From an uncultured Clostridium sp. (lineage in GTDB: Bacteria; Bacillota_I; Bacilli_A; RF39; UBA660), in contig CAMKPE010000004.1 of NCBI GenBank assembly GCA_946414595.1, positions 29,808 to 93,807 of the forward strand: a DNA stretch of 64,000 nt, in the 5' to 3' direction. Every line of letters starts with the position of its first letter. Positions within the stretch are counted from its first letter, which is position 1. The notes under the pieces were generated by a model. It was not told the origin of the DNA and did not search any database. It saw nothing but the letters and a program-made list of their open reading frames with translations. Below are positions 27,070 through 36,461 of the stretch, piece after piece. Position numbers and translations under genes: made by a program.

Positions 27070-27951
27070 ATGGAAAAAGTATCAACAAAAGAACATAGTA
27101 ATGAAATTGATCTAAAAGTTAAATTCAATAAATCATTAGAGAATGCATATTTTAAGAAGATATGTAAGAGTCTTGATTTACCACAAGAAGTATTAATGAA
27201 GAATACATCTTCATTAATGGAAGCAGCACATGAGTTTGAGAATTGTAGTAAATGTCCAGGACTTGATAAATGTCCTAATATGATTAAAGGTTCTTTAATG
27301 AAAGCAGAAAAAAATAATAATGGAGTAGTATTCTCTTATGTTAGTTGTGATAAAGATATTAAAGAACAATATAAAGAGAATATGACTTTCTATGATTTAC
27401 CTTTAAAGATAAGAGAAGCATCAATTCAAGAAATATATGATGATGATGGTTCTAGAAAAGATATTATTAAAAAGATGAAAGAGTTTAAAGATTCTTATTT
27501 GAAGAAGGGAAATGCAAAGGGAATATATTTGTATGGTAACTTTGGATCTGGTAAATCATATTTAATATCTGCTTTATTTAATGATTTAGCTAAGAAAGAT
27601 ATAAGAAGTGTTATTGTTCATACACCAGAATTAATAAGATCAATTAAAGATTCTTTTGATACTGATTACAGTGATAGGTTTGATGCTGTATTAAACGCAC
27701 CATTACTACTTCTTGATGATATAGGAGCTGAATACTTAACTCCATGGTCAAGAGATGAAGTATTAGAACCAATTTTACAATATAGAATGGATGAAGAATT
27801 ACCAACATTCTTTACATCTAATTATTCAATAAAAGAACTTGAAAAACATTTTATTATTAATGATGATAAAATGAAAGCAAGAAGAATTATAGAAAGAATT
27901 AAACAATTATCTAATGAGGTTGAATTAGTTGGAAAAAATAGAAGAAGTTAA
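27070..27951 (+). CDS. dnaI: Replicative helicase loader DnaI
   Basis: The 293-residue protein has an N-terminal zinc-binding part (CSKCPGLDKCPN, about residues 59-70) typical of DnaI, and an AAA+ ATPase domain with Walker A GNFGSGKSYLIS, Walker B LLLLDDIGAEYLTPW, and sensor TFFTSNYS. DnaI loads the DnaC/DnaB-type replicative helicase. In Bacillus it lies beside dnaB and thrS; here thrS is 5 kb away and dnaB is not seen. The esterase-like gene starts 11 bases downstream with its own AAGGAG, so the two are co-transcribed. Confidence 0.92.
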   Translation: MEKVSTKEHSNEIDLKVKFNKSLENAYFKKICKSLDLPQEVLMKNTSSLMEAAHEFENCSKCPGLDKCPNMIKGSLMKAEKNNNGVVFSYVSCDKDIKEQYKENMTFYDLPLKIREASIQEIYDDDGSRKDIIKKMKEFKDSYLKKGNAKGIYLYGNFGSGKSYLISALFNDLAKKDIRSVIVHTPELIRSIKDSFDTDYSDRFDAVLNAPLLLLDDIGAEYLTPWSRDEVLEPILQYRMDEELPTFFTSNYSIKELEKHFIINDDKMKARRIIERIKQLSNEVELVGKNRRS

Positions 27952-27962
27952 AAGGAGTATTT

Positions 27963-29222
27963 ATGGCTATTAGTGTTTCTCAAGAATTAAAAGATTTTAG
28001 AGCTGCTACTTTTGGTAAAGAAGATGGATTAAAGGCCTCTTTATCTTTATTAACAGATTCTTTGAATACTCTTAGTAATGCTATTTCAACTGCTCAATCT
28101 GGTATTAGTTCATATTATAATAGTGCTAATAAAGAAGTAATAATTAGTTCAATATCAAAATTAAGTGAAACATGTAAGAAAATAGAAGATAGTGTAAATA
28201 CTGATTTAGGTGGAATGATTGCTGAAGTATCTTCTTTAAATAAAGATATAGAACAACTTGAAAAGTATGTAACGGCTGTTGAAAATGCAAGTTCAGTTAT
28301 ATATTCTGAAAACCAAAAAGATGAACCAGATTCAAGAGTTATAGCAAATGCAAATACTACTATTAATGATTCAACAGAAAAGTTTAATACATTAAATGAA
28401 AGCGTAGTACAAAAGTTAGCAAGTCTTAAGAATAATGATGCTAATTTACAATTTGTTAGTGACTTTTCAGTATCTAGTTTTGAAGCATCGTTGGGTGATT
28501 TACAATATGGATCATTTACTACTCAATCATTTACATCATCTAATGGTATTAAGATAAAATATTATTTATATGTTCCGGACTATGGAAAAGAAGTTGATGG
28601 ACTTCCTGTAATGCTTTATATGCATGGTGTTGGAATGGACAATACAGGTGAAGGTATTGTTACTTATGGAGGACTTGGAGAAGTTCTACAGAACAAGACA
28701 GTAACACCATCTGGAATTATTGCTATTCCATATGTTCAAAATGGACATTTATATGAAGATGAAGAATATAGAAAAGCTTTAGCAGAACTTCCTTTACAAG
28801 TTTGTGAAGATTATAATGGAGATAGAAATAGAATATCTTGTGGCGGAGTAAGTTATGGTTCTGTTACTGCCTATAGACTTGTTAATGAAAACCCAGGAGA
28901 ATTCTCATGTGTAGTTGCTGCCTGTGGTGCTGAAGAAGTAACGAGTGCCTTTAATGGAGTTAAAGTATGGAACTTCAATGGTAAAAGTAATTCAAGTGGC
29001 CATACTGGTACAAAATATGTTGAAGGGCAAACTGAAGAAGTTAAGAAAGTTGGAGGTACTGCTTTAGAGTACACAGTATTTGATACATATGCTCATACTA
29101 ATGTTGGAACGATGACTTTCCAAAATAAACATCCTGATGAAACGGGTACTGAAATATATCCATTTGAGTGGGCATTTAAACAAGTAAATGAATCTACAAG
29201 AAAAAAAGCTAGTTCAGATTAA
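27963..29222 (+). CDS. Helical WXG/LXG-like head fused to an alpha/beta-hydrolase (catalytic acid replaced)
   Basis: The first ~165 of 419 residues are helical and coiled, without signal peptide, and contain TAQSGISSYYNSANKE, a counterpart of a segment in the protein at 31181. From about residue 180 a hydrolase follows: YYLYVPDYG, MLYMHGVG (oxyanion region), nucleophile elbow GVSYGS (Ser297) and a histidine in YAHTNVG (His378). In the paralog the acid is Asp348; the aligned position here is Asn343 (NFNGKSN), so activity may be lost or changed. The head resembles type VII (WXG100/LXG) substrates, suggesting export by that route; this is inference. It is co-transcribed with dnaI and ends at a two-way terminator shared with glmS. 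Confidence 0.68.
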   Translation: MAISVSQELKDFRAATFGKEDGLKASLSLLTDSLNTLSNAISTAQSGISSYYNSANKEVIISSISKLSETCKKIEDSVNTDLGGMIAEVSSLNKDIEQLEKYVTAVENASSVIYSENQKDEPDSRVIANANTTINDSTEKFNTLNESVVQKLASLKNNDANLQFVSDFSVSSFEASLGDLQYGSFTTQSFTSSNGIKIKYYLYVPDYGKEVDGLPVMLYMHGVGMDNTGEGIVTYGGLGEVLQNKTVTPSGIIAIPYVQNGHLYEDEEYRKALAELPLQVCEDYNGDRNRISCGGVSYGSVTAYRLVNENPGEFSCVVAACGAEEVTSAFNGVKVWNFNGKSNSSGHTGTKYVEGQTEEVKKVGGTALEYTVFDTYAHTNVGTMTFQNKHPDETGTEIYPFEWAFKQVNESTRKKASSD

Positions 29223-29238
29223 TGAACTAACTTTTTTT
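29201..29238. terminator. Bidirectional terminator between esterase and glmS
   Basis: TAGTTCA/TGAACTA stem with a GATTAA loop, extended after one mismatch by AAAAAAAG/CTTTTTTT, so both strands have a hairpin followed by Ts. Confidence 0.8.
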
Positions 29239-31066
29239 ATTCTACTGTAACGCTTTTTGCTAAGTTTCTTGGCTTATCTACATCAAGTCCTTTAGATACA
29301 GTTATGTAGTATCCAATTAATTGAAGTGGAATAACTGTAAGACTAGGGTAGAAGTAACTATTTGTCTTTGGAATAACAACTATATTATTAGCAACTTTAC
29401 TTGTATCTATATCTTCATTTGTTACCGTAATAACGTAAGCTCCTCTTGATTTAACTTCAACGAGATTACTTATTGTTTTTTCAGCAATATTTTCTTGTGT
29501 TACTATTCCAATAACTAATGTATTATCTTCAATTAAACTTATAGTTCCATGTTTCAATTCACCAGCAGCATAAGCTTCACTGTGAATGTAACTTACTTCT
29601 TTTAATTTTAGACTTCCTTCAAGCGATATTGCATAATCAAGTCCTCTTCCAATATAGAAAGCATCTTTTATATGACTGAATTGACTCGCAATTTTTTGAA
29701 TATCTGTTGTTTGATTTTTTAATATCAATTCTATTTTATCTGGAATTGTTTTTATTTCATTAATTAACTCTTTATAGTAGTCAAGAGTTATTTTTTCTTT
29801 TACTTTAGCTATTTCAATAGCAAGTAGGTAAGAAGCGATTAATTGTGTTGAGAAAGCTTTTGTTGTTGCTACTGCTATTTCTGGACCTGCTAATGTATAT
29901 AATACGTGATCTGCTTCTCTTGCAATTGATGAACCAACTACATTTACTATTGCAAGTGTCTTAATTCCTTCATTTTTGGCTTCACGAAGAGCAGCTAGTG
30001 AGTCAGCAGTTTCTCCAGATTGACTTATTATGATTACTAAACCATTCTTATCAAGAATAGGCTTTCTATATCTAAATTCACTTGCTATATCAACGACGAC
30101 TGGAATTCTTGTTAAATCTTCTAAAATATATTTTGCACATACTCCAACATGGTATGCTGAACCACATGCTACTATATAAATGTTACTTATGTTTTTAATA
30201 TCATCATTTGAAAGGTTTGTTTTACTTAAATCTATTTGATCTTCATTAACTAAAGAGTTAATTGTTCTTTTAACAACTTCTGGTTGTTCATTAATCTCTT
30301 TAATCATGAAGTGTTCATATCCTTCTTTTTCAGCAGAATTAATATCCCAGTTTATTTCTTTTAAATCTTTTTGTATTTCATCACCATTTAAGTCATAGAA
30401 TATAACTTTATCTTTTTTAAGACATGCTGCTTCTAGATTATCTATATAATAAACATTTTTAGTATATTTAAGTATTGCTGGTACATCTGATGCTAGGTAA
30501 GTTCCATTGTCATCTTTTCCAATAATCATTGGTGAATCTTTTCTTGCTACCCATATTTCATCAGGATATTCTTTGAACATTACAGCAATAGCGTATGATC
30601 CACGTACTCTTACCATTGTTCTATTAATTGCATCAATTGGACCCATTTTATATTTTTTATAATAGTAATCAATTAAATTAGTAAGTACTTCCGTATCAGT
30701 TTCACTATAAAGTTTATAATCATGGCGTTCTAGTTTCTGAATTAATTCTTGATAATTCTCAATAATACCATTGTGTACTAAAGTAACATTACCATCGTTT
30801 GAAACGTGTGGGTGAGCATTTGTTTCATTTGGTTCACCATGTGTTGCCCATCTTGTATGACCAATACCACAAGTCCCTTTTAAATTTTTATCTTTTATTT
30901 TTTCAACTAAGTTTGTTAGTTTTCCTTTTGCTTTAAAAACTTCTATTTTTTTATCTTGAATAGCAATACCGGCTGAATCATATCCACGATATTCTAACTT
31001 AGATAGACCATCTAATAATATGTCGACAGCTTTCTTATTACCATTGTATCCAACTATTCCACACAT
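29237..31066 (-). CDS. glmS: Glutamine--fructose-6-phosphate aminotransferase
   Basis: The 609-residue protein begins MCGIVGYNG, where Cys2 is the glutaminase nucleophile, followed by EYRGYDSAGIAI and GIGHTRWATHGEP. The C-terminal half has two SIS sugar-isomerase domains (IVACGSAYHVG, ISQSGETADSLAAL, FYIGRGLDYAISLEGSLKLKE) and ends DKPRNLAKSVTVE. It makes glucosamine-6-phosphate, the first step to UDP-GlcNAc and the wall. Minus-strand AGGAG lies before the ATG and a TATAAT box at 31102-31107. The leader is about 30 bases, too short for a glmS ribozyme. It sits alone between the two esterase paralogs. Confidence 0.97.
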   Translation of the reverse strand: MCGIVGYNGNKKAVDILLDGLSKLEYRGYDSAGIAIQDKKIEVFKAKGKLTNLVEKIKDKNLKGTCGIGHTRWATHGEPNETNAHPHVSNDGNVTLVHNGIIENYQELIQKLERHDYKLYSETDTEVLTNLIDYYYKKYKMGPIDAINRTMVRVRGSYAIAVMFKEYPDEIWVARKDSPMIIGKDDNGTYLASDVPAILKYTKNVYYIDNLEAACLKKDKVIFYDLNGDEIQKDLKEINWDINSAEKEGYEHFMIKEINEQPEVVKRTINSLVNEDQIDLSKTNLSNDDIKNISNIYIVACGSAYHVGVCAKYILEDLTRIPVVVDIASEFRYRKPILDKNGLVIIISQSGETADSLAALREAKNEGIKTLAIVNVVGSSIAREADHVLYTLAGPEIAVATTKAFSTQLIASYLLAIEIAKVKEKITLDYYKELINEIKTIPDKIELILKNQTTDIQKIASQFSHIKDAFYIGRGLDYAISLEGSLKLKEVSYIHSEAYAAGELKHGTISLIEDNTLVIGIVTQENIAEKTISNLVEVKSRGAYVITVTNEDIDTSKVANNIVVIPKTNSYFYPSLTVIPLQLIGYYITVSKGLDVDKPRNLAKSVTVE

Positions 31067-31180
31067 ATAAATTCTCCTAACTTTTTACATCATATATAAC
31101 TATTATATTATTTTTATTACTATTTTTAAATGTTTTATTGTAAAATATAATTATAAGGAATGATTGTAGAGGTGAAATCT

Positions 31181-32416
31181 ATGGGAGAAATATCACAAAC
31201 TCTATTAGATTTTAAAGATAGTGTTAATGGAAATACTGATGGTATGAATAAAACTTGTACAGATATTATCGATATTTTAACTACATTATCACAAGCAAGT
31301 AATACTGCTAAAACTGGTTTTTCTAATTACTATAAAAGTAAGAATAAAGATACTATTTTAGATGTATTTAGCGCTACTGTAGAAGTACAAGATAAGATTA
31401 AAGAAAGTGTTGGATCAGTTTTATCACCTCTAATTGGAGAAGCAATATCTTTGCTTGCCGATATTAAAAGTTTGGAAGATATTAATATTGTTATAGGGCA
31501 AAATCAACAAGTAATAAATAATAATAGTGGAGATAGTCCTGAAAATGTTAGAAGAAGAAATGCTGCAAGTCAGGAAATAACTACTCAAAATAATAAATTT
31601 AATGAACTTCATTCTTCAGCTTTATCAAAACTTGACGGTATGAAATCAAAAGATGGTTCTATTGATTTAGGTGATGGGGATGCACAGGCTTCTGCTGGTG
31701 AGACATCTACTTTGAATTCTAGCGATATCGTTACAAGTTTTGGAACATTCTCAAGTGGAAGTTATAAGGCATCAAATGGTGTTACAGTTAATTATTATGT
31801 TTATATTCCAAAAGTTGAAGAAGGGACATCTAAGTTATCAACATTAATTTATTTTCATGGAGTAGGAGATACAATTGATAAAAACTCAGATAGAGGACTT
31901 CCTGGTTTAATTAAGAATCAAGAAGTAAATCCAAAAGGAATTGTTATATTCCCACAAGCTACTGGTAATACAAAAGATATAGATTTTTGTTATAAAGAGT
32001 ATGAAGAAGCAGTTTTAGAGTTTACATATAAAGTTGTAGATGAAAACAATGGAGACAGAAAGAAGATTTCTGTTTCTGGTCATAGTAATGGTGGAACAGC
32101 AGCCTATAAGATGGTTAATAATTTCCCTAATACATTTGCAGCATGTGCGCCAATTGCAGGTGTTGGTAATACTCAAGATGGCGTTATGGCTACAAATTTA
32201 TGGGCATTCCAAGGAAGCCAAGATCCACTTGTTAAACCTGAGACTGGTTTAAGAGTTGCTAAAAGATGTATAAGTATGGGATTAAATAATGCAGATTACT
32301 ATGTATATCCTGGAAAAGGACATGATATACAAACATTGGTATTCCAAGATACATTTGAAGATAAAGATGGAAATCAAACAACATTACTTGATTGGTTAGA
32401 TGCTCAATCATTATAA
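31181..32416 (+). CDS. Helical WXG/LXG-like head fused to an alpha/beta-hydrolase (complete triad)
   Basis: I choose ATG 31181 (AGAGGTG upstream) over ATG 31160; it also matches the start of the paralog at 27963. The 411 residues divide into a helical head (1-160, with LLDFKDSVNGNTDGM and TAKTGFSNYYKSKNKD), a Ser/Gly/Asp linker, and a hydrolase: YYVYIPKVE, IYFHGVGD, elbow GHSNGG (Ser302), GSQDP (Asp348) and GKGHD (His381). The hydrolase resembles secreted esterase/feruloyl-esterase or poly-hydroxyalkanoate depolymerase types. No signal peptide is visible; the head may direct type VII export. Both members flank glmS. Own promoter TATAAT 31146-31151. Confidence 0.72.
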   Translation: MGEISQTLLDFKDSVNGNTDGMNKTCTDIIDILTTLSQASNTAKTGFSNYYKSKNKDTILDVFSATVEVQDKIKESVGSVLSPLIGEAISLLADIKSLEDINIVIGQNQQVINNNSGDSPENVRRRNAASQEITTQNNKFNELHSSALSKLDGMKSKDGSIDLGDGDAQASAGETSTLNSSDIVTSFGTFSSGSYKASNGVTVNYYVYIPKVEEGTSKLSTLIYFHGVGDTIDKNSDRGLPGLIKNQEVNPKGIVIFPQATGNTKDIDFCYKEYEEAVLEFTYKVVDENNGDRKKISVSGHSNGGTAAYKMVNNFPNTFAACAPIAGVGNTQDGVMATNLWAFQGSQDPLVKPETGLRVAKRCISMGLNNADYYVYPGKGHDIQTLVFQDTFEDKDGNQTTLLDWLDAQSL

Positions 32417-32420
32417 ATAG

Positions 32421-32449
32421 TTGCATATTTTAAATAAAAGTGTTATACT
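32421..32449 (+). promoter_or_regulatory. thrS promoter
   Basis: TTGCAT (32421-32426), a 17-base spacer and TATACT (32444-32449) with an upstream TG, feeding the T-box leader. Confidence 0.65.
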
Positions 32450-32455
32450 TTTTGC

Positions 32456-32665
32456 AGTGCGATGAATAAGACACGATTTAATTAAATGTTTTCAAAGAGA
32501 GTTATCGTTTGGTGTAAGATAATAAAACTATAATTGAATTACTACTTAGGAGCAGAGCTCGAAAGAGAATTCCGAGTGACTTCGTTAAAAGTCTTAATTA
32601 AGTTAAACTTAAGGATGGTACCGTGTAATGCACTCCTACAATTTTTGTAGGAGTTTTTTATTTTG
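32456..32665 (+). promoter_or_regulatory. T-box riboswitch, threonine type
   Basis: The leader upstream of thrS contains the T-box sequence AAGGATGGTACCGTG (32611-32625), an upstream hairpin region with GAGCTC...GAGAATTC (32555-32573), and a terminator ACTCCTACAA/TTGTAGGAGT (32632-32654) followed by Ts. The triplet ACT at 32527-32529, followed by A, is in the position expected for the specifier and codes for Thr, matching the downstream gene. Uncharged tRNA-Thr should pair with it and stabilise the antiterminator. The alanine leader at 46925 has the same layout with GCT. Confidence 0.87.
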
Positions 32666-32680
32666 TAAGGAGGAGATAAT

Positions 32681-34447
32681 ATGGTTAATGTTAAAGAAAA
32701 TGAAAAACTAAGTGTATTAAATCACTCTTGTGCTCATTTACTTGCACAAGCAGTAAAACATCTTTATCCAGAAGCCAAATTTTGGGTAGGGCCAGTAGTA
32801 GAAGAAGGATTCTACTATGATATTGATTTAGGTGATAAGAGATTGACCGAAGAAGATCTTCCTGTCATCGAAAAAGAAATGAAAAAATGTGCTAAAGATG
32901 CTAAGTTAATTAAGAGAATTGAAATATCTAAAGATGAAGCATTAGAGCAATTCAAAGATGATCCATATAAAGTAGATTTAATCTCTAGAATGGATGAGAA
33001 TGATACAGTAATATCTATGTATACTCAAGGTGATTTCACTGACTTATGTCGTGGACCACATGTTGAGAATACTAAATTACTTAAGAACTTCAAACTTCTT
33101 AAGGTAGCAGGTGCTTATTGGAAAGGTGATTCTAATAACAAGATGCTTCAAAGAATATATGGTATTTGTTTTGATACTCCAGAAGAGTTAGAAGCACATT
33201 TACAAGCTTTAGAAGAAGCTAAGCAAAGAGATCATAGAAAGATTGGAAAAGATCTTGAGATATTTGTAACTAATGATTTAATTGGTAAAGGACTTCCAAT
33301 GTACTTACCAAATGGATTTATTATGTGGAATACTTTAGAAAACTACATTAGAAATAAAGAGTTAGAAAGAGGATATTTACATGTATTAACTCCACCATTA
33401 GGTAATGTAGAGTTATATAAGACTAGTGGACACTGGGATCATTATAAAGATGCAATGTTTCCTAAGATGGAAGTTGAAGGAGAAGAATTTGTTCTTCGTC
33501 CAATGAACTGTCCTCATCATATGATGATTTATGGTAATAGTATTCATTCATATCGTGATTTACCAATTCGTATTGCAGAAATTGCAAGAGATTGTAGATT
33601 CGAAACAAGTGGATCTTTAAAAGGAATTGAAAGAGTTCGTACTTTCTGTCAAAATGATTCACATATATTCTGTACTCCAGAACAAATTGAAAGTGAGTTT
33701 AAAGGAGTTGTTGATTTAATTCTTGAAGTTTATAAAGAATTAGGAATTAAAGAATATAGATTTGAATTATCATTAAGAGATCCAGAAGATAAAGTTAAGT
33801 ATTATCCAGATGATGATATGTGGAATAATGCTGAAAATAAATTACGTGAAGTTTTAAAAGATTTGAAACTTGACTATGTTGAAAAGATTGGTGAAGCAGC
33901 ATTCTATGGACCTAAGTTAGATGTTCAAGTAAAACCTGCAGTAGGTAACGAATACACATTATCAACTTGTCAATTAGATTTTTGTCTACCAATGAGATTT
34001 GATTTAAATTACATTGATAAAGATGGAACTAAGAAAACTCCAGTAGTTCTTCATAGAGCTGTATTTGGGTCAATTGATAGATTCATGGCATTCTATCTTG
34101 AAGAAACTAAAGGTATCTTACCACTTTGGTTAGCACCAGTTGGAGTAATGGTTATGCCAGTTAACTCTGAATATCAAACTGATTACGCTGAAGAAGTATA
34201 TAAATGGTTAAAGGAAAATGGAATAAGAACTGAAATGGATGCTCGTAATGAGAAGTTAAGTTATCGTATGAGAGAAGCTCAAATGAGAAGAATCCCTTAT
34301 ACATTAATTCTTGGAGATAACGAGAAAAATGATCATAAGATTAGTTATAGAGTATATGGAAAGAATGAAACAATAACAGTATCTTGGGATGAGTTCTTAG
34401 AATTATTACAAAATGATATTAAAGAGAAAAAATTAATAGAAAAATAG
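32681..34447 (+). CDS. thrS: Threonyl-tRNA synthetase without TGS domain
   Basis: The 588-residue protein starts directly at the editing (SAD) region: LNHSCAHLLAQAVKHLYP at residues 12-29, followed by the class II core (RPMNCPHHMMIYGN, SGSLKGIERVRTFCQNDSH with motif 2 residues, HRAVFGSIDRFMAFYLEE as motif 3) and the anticodon-binding domain. The ~60-residue N-terminal TGS domain of typical ThrS (~640 aa) is missing; AAGGAGG before this ATG and the T-box upstream leave no room for it. It charges tRNA-Thr and is governed by the T-box. Confidence 0.95.
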   Translation: MVNVKENEKLSVLNHSCAHLLAQAVKHLYPEAKFWVGPVVEEGFYYDIDLGDKRLTEEDLPVIEKEMKKCAKDAKLIKRIEISKDEALEQFKDDPYKVDLISRMDENDTVISMYTQGDFTDLCRGPHVENTKLLKNFKLLKVAGAYWKGDSNNKMLQRIYGICFDTPEELEAHLQALEEAKQRDHRKIGKDLEIFVTNDLIGKGLPMYLPNGFIMWNTLENYIRNKELERGYLHVLTPPLGNVELYKTSGHWDHYKDAMFPKMEVEGEEFVLRPMNCPHHMMIYGNSIHSYRDLPIRIAEIARDCRFETSGSLKGIERVRTFCQNDSHIFCTPEQIESEFKGVVDLILEVYKELGIKEYRFELSLRDPEDKVKYYPDDDMWNNAENKLREVLKDLKLDYVEKIGEAAFYGPKLDVQVKPAVGNEYTLSTCQLDFCLPMRFDLNYIDKDGTKKTPVVLHRAVFGSIDRFMAFYLEETKGILPLWLAPVGVMVMPVNSEYQTDYAEEVYKWLKENGIRTEMDARNEKLSYRMREAQMRRIPYTLILGDNEKNDHKISYRVYGKNETITVSWDEFLELLQNDIKEKKLIEK

Positions 34448-34470
34448 GACTATAAAATAGTCCTTTTTTT
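34446..34470 (+). terminator. thrS terminator
   Basis: AGGACTA/TAGTCCT stem, loop TAAAA, then seven Ts, overlapping the stop codon. Confidence 0.85.
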
Positions 34471-34516
34471 ATTTGTAAAGTATAGTAAACACTACAAAAA
34501 TATTAATGCCATTTCG

Positions 34517-34545
34517 TTGTAAAATGATAATCTAATTGTTATACT
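34517..34545 (+). promoter_or_regulatory. Promoter of the first prepilin gene
   Basis: TTGTAA (34517-34522), 17 bases, TATACT (34540-34545). The block CATTTCGTTGT at 34510 and GTTATACTTTTGG around the -10 recur with identical spacing before the second prepilin gene. Confidence 0.7.
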
Positions 34546-34565
34546 TTTGGTAAGAAGGTGAAAAG

Positions 34566-36449
34566 GTGTATAGCGATAAATCTTTAAATAAAATAAAGAA
34601 TAAAAAAACAAGAAAAAAGACAAAAGCGTTTACTCTAATCGAATTATTAGCAGTAATTATAATACTTGGAATACTTATGATTATAGCTATTCCTAGTATT
34701 ACTAATTATATAAGTGATTCAAGAGATCAAGCATATATTGATACTGCTAAAGAACTTATGAATAGTACAAGAAATTTAATTAACGGTGGTAATTTAAAAA
34801 CTTATGATACAAATGCTTCTTATTATATACCAACAACATGCTTAGATAGTGAAAATGGTATTAAGTCACCATATGGTGATTTTGCACCAGCATATATTGT
34901 TGTTACGTATAATGGAAAAGGATTTAATTATTATTGGACTAGTACAGATACTTCAGAGAAGGGAATTAAAGACTTAGTTGCTTATGATGATTTATCTATT
35001 GATAATATTGAATCAGGCATTAAAAGTACAGATATAAAAGATAATGTTGCAGCAGAAAACAAAGATAAAATAATAGTATTTAATGCTAATTGTACTGCAA
35101 GTGAAGAAAAGGTTGCTTTTAAACCAGAAAGAATAAGAGAAGGAACTTTAACAACTGATTCTAGTTTAGGAACATCTTTAGATAAATTATCTTTTGAAAG
35201 TATTTATACTGTTAATCATTTAAATGTTCCTGATAATGCAGTAAAATCATGGGATGTTTCAAAAGAAAGAAATGGTTCTGTAATGGCTTGGTATGTAGAT
35301 AATGATAACAATGGTAAATATGAGTTATATCTAGGCCAAAAAGATGGAGTTATTGCAGGAAATTATACTCAGTCATTGTTTGCTGGATATAAGAATGTAT
35401 CATATATAGATTTATCTTATTTTGATACTTCTGAAACTACTAATATGAGCCATATGTTTTTGCAAACAGGATATGATGCAGATACTTTTGAAATAAAAGG
35501 TTTAAATCAATTAAAAACATCAAAGGTTACTACGATGTATGGAATGTTTAATGGAACAGGAAGAAATGCAAGAAGTGTTAAATTCGATGTTTCAAATTTT
35601 GATACTTCAAATGTTACTTCAATGACTATAATGTTCTATGAATGTGGATATAGTGCTAGTGAATTATTCTCAATTGGAAACTTATCTAACTGGGATGTAT
35701 CAAATGTAACTGATATGTGGAGTATGTTCTATTTGTGTGGAAGAGAAGCAAGCACATTTGATCTTGGTGATTTAAGAAGATGGGATGTATCAAAAGTAAC
35801 AAGAACAACATATATGTTTGCATCAGCCGGATCAAATGCAACGCACGTATATGTAGGTGACTTATCAAATTGGAAATTATCAAGTGATACTGATGCAAGT
35901 TATATGTTCTACTTCTTTGGAAACAAAGATAAAAACTTCAATATGGGAACATTAGCTAATTGGGATACATCTTCTATTTCTAATATGGATAGTATGTTCT
36001 TAGGATGTGGACTTGAAGCTACTACATTTAGATTAGACTTATCAAGGTGGAATGTATCAAATGTTACTAAAATGGAGAATATGTTCTACTTAGCAGGAAG
36101 ACGTTCTACAACTTGGTCTGTTGGAGATTTATCTAACTGGGATACAGCAAATGTAACTAATATGAAAGGAATGTTCTCAGATGCCGGTGGAAATGCTACA
36201 TGGACTTCTATTGGAACTTTAAAGATACATAATGCTAGCGTTGATAGTATGTTCCGTAATTCAAACTCAGCAAAAGCAACATTGAATTTCTATAATAATG
36301 TAAGTTCTTATGCTAATATGTTCTATGATGCATCAATTAAGAATAATGGTTCAATAACAGTTAATTATGCAAATGGAGTTAATGTTGATGATATGATTGC
36401 AACAAAATCAGATAGATCAAATGTAGTAAAAGGAACACAAGTACAATAA
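34566..36449 (+). CDS. Prepilin-like protein carrying DUF285/BspA-type repeats
   Basis: The 627-residue protein starts at GTG 34566, five bases after AAGAAGGTG. After a Lys-rich leader comes the class III-type prepilin signal KAFTLIELLAVIIILGILM with the conserved Glu at +5; cleavage is expected between Ala and Phe. A pilin head with three cysteines extends to about residue 180. Residues ~285-560 are about nine repeats of about 30 residues with the core LSNWDVSNVTDMWSMF, the pattern of DUF285/BspA-like surface repeats. Such repeats are usually found in cell-surface adhesins or lipoproteins, so here a pilus-type fibre would display them. PilC and PilD at 24626-27015 are likely partners. Confidence 0.85.
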   Translation: MYSDKSLNKIKNKKTRKKTKAFTLIELLAVIIILGILMIIAIPSITNYISDSRDQAYIDTAKELMNSTRNLINGGNLKTYDTNASYYIPTTCLDSENGIKSPYGDFAPAYIVVTYNGKGFNYYWTSTDTSEKGIKDLVAYDDLSIDNIESGIKSTDIKDNVAAENKDKIIVFNANCTASEEKVAFKPERIREGTLTTDSSLGTSLDKLSFESIYTVNHLNVPDNAVKSWDVSKERNGSVMAWYVDNDNNGKYELYLGQKDGVIAGNYTQSLFAGYKNVSYIDLSYFDTSETTNMSHMFLQTGYDADTFEIKGLNQLKTSKVTTMYGMFNGTGRNARSVKFDVSNFDTSNVTSMTIMFYECGYSASELFSIGNLSNWDVSNVTDMWSMFYLCGREASTFDLGDLRRWDVSKVTRTTYMFASAGSNATHVYVGDLSNWKLSSDTDASYMFYFFGNKDKNFNMGTLANWDTSSISNMDSMFLGCGLEATTFRLDLSRWNVSNVTKMENMFYLAGRRSTTWSVGDLSNWDTANVTNMKGMFSDAGGNATWTSIGTLKIHNASVDSMFRNSNSAKATLNFYNNVSSYANMFYDASIKNNGSITVNYANGVNVDDMIATKSDRSNVVKGTQVQ

Positions 36450-36461
36450 AATAAGTTTAAA

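Noticed and set aside
31067..31180. glmS ribozyme upstream of glmS
   Set aside because: The leader between the -10 and AGGAG is only about 30 bases and the remaining gap holds the divergent promoter; there is no room for the ~150-nt ribozyme.
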